Part shown: in pieces, positions 14,908 through 20,487 of the stretch
How the letters are laid out: the number at the start of each line of letters is the position of its first letter
How positions within the stretch are numbered: position 1 is the stretch's first letter
Assembly (NCBI GenBank): GCA_007116205.1
Contig: SKIY01000114.1
Location: 1-20,487 of the forward strand
Reading direction: 5' to 3'
DNA: 20,487 bases
Origin: Candidatus Izemoplasma sp.
GTDB taxonomy: Bacteria; Bacillota_I; Bacilli_A; Izemoplasmatales; Izemoplasmataceae
Program-made: the position numbers and the translations under genes
Notes under the pieces: model-generated
Seen by the model: the letters and a program-made list of their open reading frames with translations, nothing else
Databases searched by the model: none
Told to the model about the DNA's origin: nothing

Positions 14908-14923
14908 TTTCAGGTGTTTTTTT
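14894..14923. terminator. Bidirectional terminator between the amidohydrolase and HD-GYP genes
   Basis: A run of A, then CACCT, a six-base loop and AGGTG followed by a run of T gives a hairpin with a T-tract in both directions. It sits across the stop of the plus-strand gene and just at the stop of the minus-strand gene. Confidence 0.85.
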
Positions 14924-16958
14924 AAAATGTTTGACGATAATGTTTTTCCAAAATATCAGCTTCTAAAAGCTCAAGCGCTGCATCAACCACTTTCGGTGAA
15001 AACTGCGTTCCTCTGTAAAGCTTTAGCTCATTAATAATGCGCACTTTAGCCTGACGCTTTCGGTAGGTCCGATTTGTAGCCATCGTGGCAATCATATCCG
15101 CAACACTAATAATTTGTGACCCAAGTGGAATAGCATGTTCTTTAATACCATCCGGATACCCACGACCATCCCACCACTCATGATGGTGTTTAATCATGAC
15201 TGCAATCGGTTGTAAATCTTTTTGTCGAGCTAAAATATCATAGCCATAATCAGCATGTTCTTTAACCTTAGCATACTCAGCATCCGTTAACTTCCCAGGT
15301 TTATTTAACACCTGATTTTCAATCCCGACTTTCCCGATATCATGTAAAATACCTGCCCAATATAGATTGCGCATTTGATTTTTCTTAACCTCAAGCTTTT
15401 CTGCGATTGACGTCACCAAAAACGCCACATCTTCACTATGCCCTTTGGTATAAGGGTCATAAATTTCAAGCGTTCGCACAATCGATAAAACAATTTCATT
15501 TTTCAGTTCCATATTTTGCACGGTTAGATAGTTACGCACAAATAAACTCCGTAACAACTGTACAAACTGTTCTAAACGATCAAGCTGTTGTTCACTAAAA
15601 ATATCTCGCGATTTCCCTTTATCAATCACTATATAAAAACTCAAATCCTTATTCAACTCAAATCGAATCATCGCTCGACTTGAAACATTGCTTTTCACAC
15701 GGTTTAAAATATTAAAGGTCTCACCATAATGCACTTTAAACGTTTCTTCAATATTTTGTAAAACATGTAAATCGTCACGAACTTGCGTCATAATATCATG
15801 GCTTTCATAAACATACGGTAAAGCATTAATATCATAGTTTTCGGCGTGTAAGAAACGCAAAGTTCCCACTTCGTCGACATAACAATACCCTGCATCACAA
15901 TCATCAAACAACCGCATCGCAATCTTTAACGTGCGCACCAAATACGTTTCCCGTTCTTCAGGATGCATCTCGGTAATCATCTTATTCGAAAACTGTAACA
16001 AATCATACACATCATCTAACAAACGGTCCACCGCAATATTATTCACGTGTATTTGCTTGTTTTGCGCATTTTTATCATCATTAAAGCGTTTAATTAATAA
16101 GGTTAACACAAGTCCAAACACCGTGAAAATATATAAGTTTAAGAGGATGCGAAACTGTTCAGCCGTTTCAAACTGATTGACATGCCAAACCCCAAACATC
16201 AACAAAATTAAAATGAAGTAATGCATTAAACGATAGGCTGAAACAAATCCTAGTAAAAGAAACAATAAAAGAAATACATAATAATCATTTTCAAACCGTA
16301 AGTACCCAACTTCAAAAACGAGCAAAAATGCAAACAGGAAAAAAACAAAAACCAGACTCAGATACTTAAACACATTTTTCCACCCATCGAGCTTTAACCA
16401 ATCCGGATCATATCTATACCCTAAAAGACCAGTCGGGACAAAAAGCGCCAACGCAAACCAATCTCCTAAAAATATCACCACAAAATTGCCTAAAAATTGA
16501 CTTTCTATCACCCCAGTAACCGTAAAGAGTAAAAACCCTAACCCGCCACCAACGAGTGCTAACGATGTGGTTTGGACAAACAGTTTACCAATCAAGAGCG
16601 GATAAAACTGCTTAAATAATTGTTCGAGTTTAAGCTTATCTGCAAGCCGTATCCCAATCTCAATTTGGATGATAAAAATCAGCGGCAATAAAACCGCAAT
16701 CAGCATTGTTTCAACAATCGGCTCTTGCCAAATAAAGGTTCGCATAAAGACCTGCGCTAATAAAACGCCCCAAAAAAGCGGTAAGTAACTATATCTACCA
16801 TGGATATACACAAACACAAAACCAATTGCAAGCGCGGGATTTAAAAACATTGCGCCGGTATTATCAAAGACAAACTGCATCCCAATAAGCATGCAAAGAA
16901 AACTTGCACTTCCAATAAACACTGGATGCGATTCATAGGATTTATGCCAGATATTCAT
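14922..16958 (-). CDS. Membrane-anchored HD-GYP domain protein (cyclic-di-GMP phosphodiesterase family)
   Basis: From the ATG at 16958 the protein has 678 residues. Residues up to about 290 are a multi-helix membrane sensor region of MASE1-like character. About 320-475 is a GAF-like sensory domain. About 490-670 is an HD-GYP domain with LEIYDPYTKGHSEDV, the HD pair and following lysine in ILHDIGKVGI (H539, D540, K543), and HHEWWDGRGYPDG with the GYP triplet at 600-602. This family hydrolyses cyclic di-GMP, and no metal or GYP residue appears lost. There is no GGDEF or EAL domain. An in-frame ATG at 16985 lies within the -10 box itself and cannot be in the mRNA; the 16958 ATG is preceded by GGCGGTGA. 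The gene is divergent from the PhzF-family gene, and its signal is unknown. Confidence 0.9.
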   Translation of the reverse strand: MNIWHKSYESHPVFIGSASFLCMLIGMQFVFDNTGAMFLNPALAIGFVFVYIHGRYSYLPLFWGVLLAQVFMRTFIWQEPIVETMLIAVLLPLIFIIQIEIGIRLADKLKLEQLFKQFYPLLIGKLFVQTTSLALVGGGLGFLLFTVTGVIESQFLGNFVVIFLGDWFALALFVPTGLLGYRYDPDWLKLDGWKNVFKYLSLVFVFFLFAFLLVFEVGYLRFENDYYVFLLLFLLLGFVSAYRLMHYFILILLMFGVWHVNQFETAEQFRILLNLYIFTVFGLVLTLLIKRFNDDKNAQNKQIHVNNIAVDRLLDDVYDLLQFSNKMITEMHPEERETYLVRTLKIAMRLFDDCDAGYCYVDEVGTLRFLHAENYDINALPYVYESHDIMTQVRDDLHVLQNIEETFKVHYGETFNILNRVKSNVSSRAMIRFELNKDLSFYIVIDKGKSRDIFSEQQLDRLEQFVQLLRSLFVRNYLTVQNMELKNEIVLSIVRTLEIYDPYTKGHSEDVAFLVTSIAEKLEVKKNQMRNLYWAGILHDIGKVGIENQVLNKPGKLTDAEYAKVKEHADYGYDILARQKDLQPIAVMIKHHHEWWDGRGYPDGIKEHAIPLGSQIISVADMIATMATNRTYRKRQAKVRIINELKLYRGTQFSPKVVDAALELLEADILEKHYRQTF

Positions 16959-16983
16959 ACCTTCACCGCCTATCGTTGTTACC

Positions 16984-16992
16984 ATTATAGCA
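16984..16992 (-). promoter_or_regulatory. Extended -10 promoter of the HD-GYP gene
   Basis: On the minus strand TG-C-TATAAT ends at 16984, giving a predicted leader of about 20 bases to the ATG at 16958. The -35 region is poor. The final ATG of TATA-ATG is the false upstream start discussed for this gene. Confidence 0.7.
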
Positions 16993-17052
16993 CATATATT
17001 TTTCCATCCCCATCAAAAATGAAGACAAACATTTACGCAATAACCGTAAATA

Positions 17053-17061
17053 TGCTATAAT
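17053..17061 (+). promoter_or_regulatory. Extended -10 promoter of the PhzF-family gene
   Basis: TG-C-TATAAT, in the repeated context TATGCTATAAT, lies 30 bases before the ATG. A weak TTTACG stands 18 bases upstream as a possible -35. It is about 70 bases from the divergent HD-GYP promoter. Confidence 0.72.
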
Positions 17062-17091
17062 ATAAATCACTCTGAACAAGGAGGGGTTATA

Positions 17092-17955
17092 ATGAGCCTT
17101 ACACTATACCGAGTCAGTGCATTTCCTAAAGGAAATCACGGTGGCAACGAAGCCGGCGTCGTATTAGACACCGAAGCCATCAACGAATCACAAATGCTAA
17201 AAATAGCTAGACGCGTAAACTATTCAGAAACAGCGTTTTTACTACCAAGCGATGTTGCTGATTATCAACTGCGTTACTTTAGTCCAACAGTCGAAGTGCC
17301 ACTTTGCGGTCACGCAACCATTGCGACCTTTAACTTAATGCGCAATCTCGACTTACTAAAAAAAGAGCACTATACCATCGAAACCAAAGAAGGCATCCTT
17401 GATGTGTTCATTTTACCTGATCGCGTCAATATGCAAATGAAGAAACCTAAATACCTAGATATAATCGATAAACAAACCGTCGCAAAAAAACTTGGCATCG
17501 ATAAAAACATCATTTTAGACATGCCAATTCAAGTGGTATCCACGGGTATAAAAGAAATATTTATGGGTGTAAAAACATTAAAAGACTTACAAAACATTCA
17601 AATATCAAGTAAAAACGTCACTGCTTTAGCTAAATCTGTCGGTGCGCAAGGCATCTATATTTATACCTTAGAAACCGTAGAAAACAACAGTGCACACGGT
17701 AGAAACTTCATTCCACTTGTTGGCATCGAAGAAGAAAGTGCCACCGGAACAGCCTCTGGCGCACTTGCGTGTTACTTAAACAAATACCATAACCAAGACA
17801 CCCTCAACTATGAATTCGAACAAGGCTACACAATGTACAAGCCTTCACGAATCACAGTTGAACTAAAAAAAGAAGACGATAACATTACCGCAGTATACGT
17901 AGGTGGAACGATGCGTCTTATCGACAAAATTGTAGGATTCATGCCTGATGCTTAA
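17092..17955 (+). CDS. PhzF-family isomerase-like protein
   Basis: This 287-residue cytosolic protein has the two-domain diaminopimelate-epimerase-like fold of the PhzF family. The N-terminal YRVSAFPKGNHGGNEAGVV matches the family start, though the usual GGNPAGV has Glu in place of Pro. NYSETAF carries the general acid/base E46. RYFSPTVEVPLCGHAT is the signature loop of the first half, and EEESATGTASGAL the phosphate-like loop of the second half. Length is normal. Members catalyse isomerisations such as the phenazine precursor step, but most are of unknown substrate, and there is no phenazine gene nearby. A housekeeping or metabolite-repair role is more likely than antibiotic synthesis. The ATG follows AAGGAGGGG, and a terminator follows the stop. 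Confidence 0.9.
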   Translation: MSLTLYRVSAFPKGNHGGNEAGVVLDTEAINESQMLKIARRVNYSETAFLLPSDVADYQLRYFSPTVEVPLCGHATIATFNLMRNLDLLKKEHYTIETKEGILDVFILPDRVNMQMKKPKYLDIIDKQTVAKKLGIDKNIILDMPIQVVSTGIKEIFMGVKTLKDLQNIQISSKNVTALAKSVGAQGIYIYTLETVENNSAHGRNFIPLVGIEEESATGTASGALACYLNKYHNQDTLNYEFEQGYTMYKPSRITVELKKEDDNITAVYVGGTMRLIDKIVGFMPDA

Positions 17956-17976
17956 AGACGCTAACGCGTCTTTTTT
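17954..17976 (+). terminator. Terminator of the PhzF-family gene
   Basis: Stem AAAGACGC / GCGTCTTT with a TAAC loop, running into six T, begins within the stop codon. Confidence 0.9.
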
Positions 17977-18008
17977 GTTTACAAAGTACATGCATAAATT
18001 AAAAAAAA

Positions 18009-18017
18009 TGATACAAT
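18009..18017 (+). promoter_or_regulatory. Extended -10 promoter of the giant coiled-coil gene
   Basis: TG-A-TACAAT lies 21 bases before the ATG at 18039, after an A-rich stretch of eight A that could act as an upstream element. No -35 at normal spacing. Confidence 0.6.
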
Positions 18018-18038
18018 AAAGTCAAGGGGGGAATACCA

Positions 18039-20487
18039 ATGTCAAATATCGATAAATTAAAGCAGTCACTCACTAAACAATACGAGACACTCATCAACGA
18101 ACGGATGAAGACAGAAAAAACACTGACAGAAAAACAACGAAAGTTCTTTAAAAACACCACAGCTATTGAAACCTTAACGCAATCACACCTTGCGTCTTTT
18201 GATGCGCGTTTAGAAGCTATGAATCTAGCAGGTGCTGAAGCTCTAAAAACACTTGAAAAAAATCATAACACAAATCTAAACACTCTAGATAAACGCAAAC
18301 AAGCAACCATCAAAAGCTATCAAAAAGACAAACAAAATAATATTGAAGCACTTGAAAAAAAACACGCATTAAACGATCTTAAAGCTGAGAAAATTGATAC
18401 TGAATATCAATTAGCACTTGATAAATTTACCGTATCAGAAGCTGAAAGACGCAAAAATTACGATAAACTCATCGAAAAAGCAACCCAAACATTTTATGAA
18501 AAAACCGTAGAACTAGAAAAAGAAACCGACATCAAAGTAGATACACTTGATAACCAACGCAAAGAAAAAACATTAGCAATTTCAAGCGAAATTGACAAAA
18601 CCAATGATGAAACCGAAAAAAAGCTGAACGCAGAAGAAGCACGACTTAAAAAATCAATCACTGAGTTTAAAAACACATTAAAAACCCTCAAAACTACATT
18701 TACTGAAGAACTAAAACCCTATGACGATGACATTAAGAAAACCAAAGCTGCACATGCAAAAGCAATAAAGGAAAAAACAGAAACATTTGATGCATTAATT
18801 GCAAAAAAAACCAAGTATAAAAACGAAAAAGAAAAAATTGCAGACAGTGCAGAAGCAAGTCGTTATGCTAAAGAAATCAAACAGCATAACAAAGAGAAAA
18901 AAGAAGCTTTAGGTATTATGCAAACCGAGCATAAACTAGAACTTGAACCGCTACAGAATAAACGTCAAGATTTTATTGAGAAATCAGAACAACAGTTTTT
19001 AGAAACCAAACGTGCCGGCATCGAAACCCTTAAAAATCATCTCATCCGAATTCAGACCATTAAAACCGATGATTTCATTAAATCAAATACCTTAAATATC
19101 GAAAGTTTAAAAGTCGAAGCACGTATCGATCACGAAAAAGAAATGGCGCTCATTGATAATGATATTCAAATTATAAACTTTAACCAAACCCTTGAAGAGG
19201 CGCGGTTGCTTTATGAAAAAGATACCAATATACTAAATCCTGACACAGGGATACAAACCGAAGCCGAAAAGCGCAAGTTTAACTTAGCAAAAAACGCTTT
19301 AGCCACTAAGCGAAGCATTGAAAAAACCGAACATGATCGCACCCAAAAAGAACGCGAGATTCAACCTGAAAAAGATCTCGAAATGTTTACGACAGAAAAC
19401 ACTAAAACTAATTATAAATTTGATTATGATTATCATGCCTTAGAAATCGATAACACCATCAACAAAATCAAAAAAGATGCTGAAAAAGAGCGCTTCTTAG
19501 TAGCGCATTACTATACCCACGCAAAAAACTACACCGCGCTTAAAAACGATGGTATATTCGCGCATAAAGACAGTGTTATAAAAGCAATTGAAACGCATAA
19601 ACAAACACAAATAAAAGACTACGAAACGATGATGGAACAAGCCGAAAAAGACCACGACACCATCATGGAACAAATAGATAACACCTATCAAGAAGAAATA
19701 CGTATTTACCAAGATGCTTTAAAAACCATCGAAAAAAACCATAACGCCGTTATAAATAGCTTGGTTTCTGAGCAAGCAAAAGAACGTAACCGTGATTTAG
19801 AAGTTATCGAATCTTTAGACGCGAAAAAAGATAAGGTTAGAATTAAAAAACTGAAAAAAAATCTCACGCAAAAACAAGAAAACCATGATGAAGCTGTCGC
19901 GATTAAAACACGGGAACTTGAACAAAAACAACGTCTATATATAAACATGATAGAAAACATCAAAGCCTTTAAAATGCAATCAATTGAAGAAGCAGAAACC
20001 CTTTTGATGCACATTAAAGACCAAATTCAAGCAGCGATGAACCGCATCGAAACCACCGCTTCTACAGACATGAAAACATTTGATACGCTCTATTATGAAA
20101 TCAAACATAGTGCAGATTTATTTAATACGTTCCAGCACCAGCGTGAAGCAGACACAATAGAAAAAGCTGAAAACTACAAAAAAACACGTATTCAACGCAA
20201 AGAAGTAGAACGCGAAACCCACAAATCAAAACTAAACGAACAACTACAAACCATTGAAAAAGCGTTTAACGCTAGATTAGAACGTTTGAATGAAGTGTTA
20301 GATCAGTTTAATATCGAAACCGAGTCGCACCTGCAAAAAATACATAAAACCGATGAAGAAAACATCCGTAAAATTGAAAACGCCTGCGAAGAAGAAACAC
20401 ACCGCTTGCAAAATCAAATTCAAAAAGAACAGCGCACCTATGAACAAAAAATTAAACAGCTTACCCAAGAAAAGAAAGCTGAAAAAG
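18039..20487 (+). CDS. Very large coiled-coil protein of unknown function, 3' end beyond the window
   Basis: The frame is open from the ATG at 18039 to the last base, giving 816 complete codons with no stop, so the full protein is longer. The start has AAGGGGGG seven to eight bases upstream and an extended -10 promoter. The composition is extreme: Lys, Glu, Asp, Gln, Asn, Thr and Ala dominate. By my reading there are no Trp, one Cys (in ENACEEE), about five Gly and four Pro. Heptad-like patterns with Leu/Ile at core positions run nearly throughout, broken near LKPYDDD, LEPLQ, LNPDTG and IQPEKD. Related short motifs recur, such as LEKNHN near residue 75 and IEKNHN near 566. There is no signal peptide, membrane helix or ATP-binding motif in this part. 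It could be cytoskeletal or a scaffold; SMC-like identity is unsupported because no Walker A is present. Confidence 0.88.
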   Translation, partial: MSNIDKLKQSLTKQYETLINERMKTEKTLTEKQRKFFKNTTAIETLTQSHLASFDARLEAMNLAGAEALKTLEKNHNTNLNTLDKRKQATIKSYQKDKQNNIEALEKKHALNDLKAEKIDTEYQLALDKFTVSEAERRKNYDKLIEKATQTFYEKTVELEKETDIKVDTLDNQRKEKTLAISSEIDKTNDETEKKLNAEEARLKKSITEFKNTLKTLKTTFTEELKPYDDDIKKTKAAHAKAIKEKTETFDALIAKKTKYKNEKEKIADSAEASRYAKEIKQHNKEKKEALGIMQTEHKLELEPLQNKRQDFIEKSEQQFLETKRAGIETLKNHLIRIQTIKTDDFIKSNTLNIESLKVEARIDHEKEMALIDNDIQIINFNQTLEEARLLYEKDTNILNPDTGIQTEAEKRKFNLAKNALATKRSIEKTEHDRTQKEREIQPEKDLEMFTTENTKTNYKFDYDYHALEIDNTINKIKKDAEKERFLVAHYYTHAKNYTALKNDGIFAHKDSVIKAIETHKQTQIKDYETMMEQAEKDHDTIMEQIDNTYQEEIRIYQDALKTIEKNHNAVINSLVSEQAKERNRDLEVIESLDAKKDKVRIKKLKKNLTQKQENHDEAVAIKTRELEQKQRLYINMIENIKAFKMQSIEEAETLLMHIKDQIQAAMNRIETTASTDMKTFDTLYYEIKHSADLFNTFQHQREADTIEKAENYKKTRIQRKEVERETHKSKLNEQLQTIEKAFNARLERLNEVLDQFNIETESHLQKIHKTDEENIRKIENACEEETHRLQNQIQKEQRTYEQKIKQLTQEKKAEK

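Noticed and set aside
17092..17955. Phenazine biosynthesis cluster suggested by the PhzF family name
   Set aside because: No other phz-like gene is in the window and PhzF relatives are widespread with unrelated or unknown roles.
18039..20487. Identity of the giant coiled-coil gene as SMC, Rad50-like or a phage tape-measure protein
   Set aside because: No Walker A motif is found near the N-terminus and no phage genes flank it; similarity from coiled-coil composition alone is not evidence.
1..20487. tRNA or rRNA genes, CRISPR arrays, insertion sequences, prophage genes, riboswitches
   Set aside because: No cloverleaf-like, regularly repeated, transposase-like or conserved aptamer-like sequence was noticed; gaps between genes are all short and mostly filled by promoters and terminators.

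Overview
The window looks like the chromosome of an AT-rich, low-GC Gram-positive-type bacterium. Ribosome binding sites are strong (AGGAGG-type), leaders are short and terminators are compact hairpins with T-tracts. TGA is used as a true stop: two genes end in TGA, one followed directly by a terminator hairpin and the other overlapping the next gene's promoter, while tryptophan is TGG. The genetic code is therefore the standard one. Together with lipoate scavenging, nicotinamide salvage and a lean operon layout, this suggests a relative of the Acholeplasma/Izemoplasma group or another small-genome Bacilli lineage. That placement is inference, not proof.

Region 1 (1-4398) is central carbon metabolism. 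The end of an E1-beta gene, then E2 and E3 of a 2-oxo acid dehydrogenase (most likely pyruvate dehydrogenase), form a tight operon. It converges with lplA, whose product would attach scavenged lipoate to the E2. Region 2 (4534-7036) is a three-gene operon: nicotinamidase, nicotinate phosphoribosyltransferase and a Tpx-type thiol peroxidase. The first two are the two steps of NAD salvage from nicotinamide. Region 3 (7147-8925) is a single SLC13-type permease with two cytoplasmic RCK_C-like domains.

Region 4 (8960-11371) is the least ordinary part. It holds a small lipoprotein resembling the extracytoplasmic middle domain of RsgI anti-sigma factors, a divergent six-helix membrane protein with an N-terminal XRE helix-turn-helix, and a two-helix membrane protein with a possible degenerate NERD-like core. 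Region 5 (11421-17955) holds htpG (Hsp90), a YtcJ-like amidohydrolase, a membrane-anchored HD-GYP protein (cyclic-di-GMP phosphodiesterase family) and a PhzF-family protein. Region 6 (18039 to the window end) is the first 816 codons of a very large, almost entirely coiled-coil protein that is still open at the edge.

Most genes have their own promoter and terminator. Five promoters share an extended -10 (TG-n-TAtAAT, three times exactly TATGCTATAAT) without an obvious -35, while htpG and lplA have a clear TTGACA with a 17-bp spacer. Three starts were moved from the longest open frame on promoter or ribosome-binding-site grounds (lplA, htpG, HD-GYP). There is no gene-free stretch longer than 300 bases. 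I saw no tRNA, rRNA, CRISPR array, insertion sequence or prophage gene.
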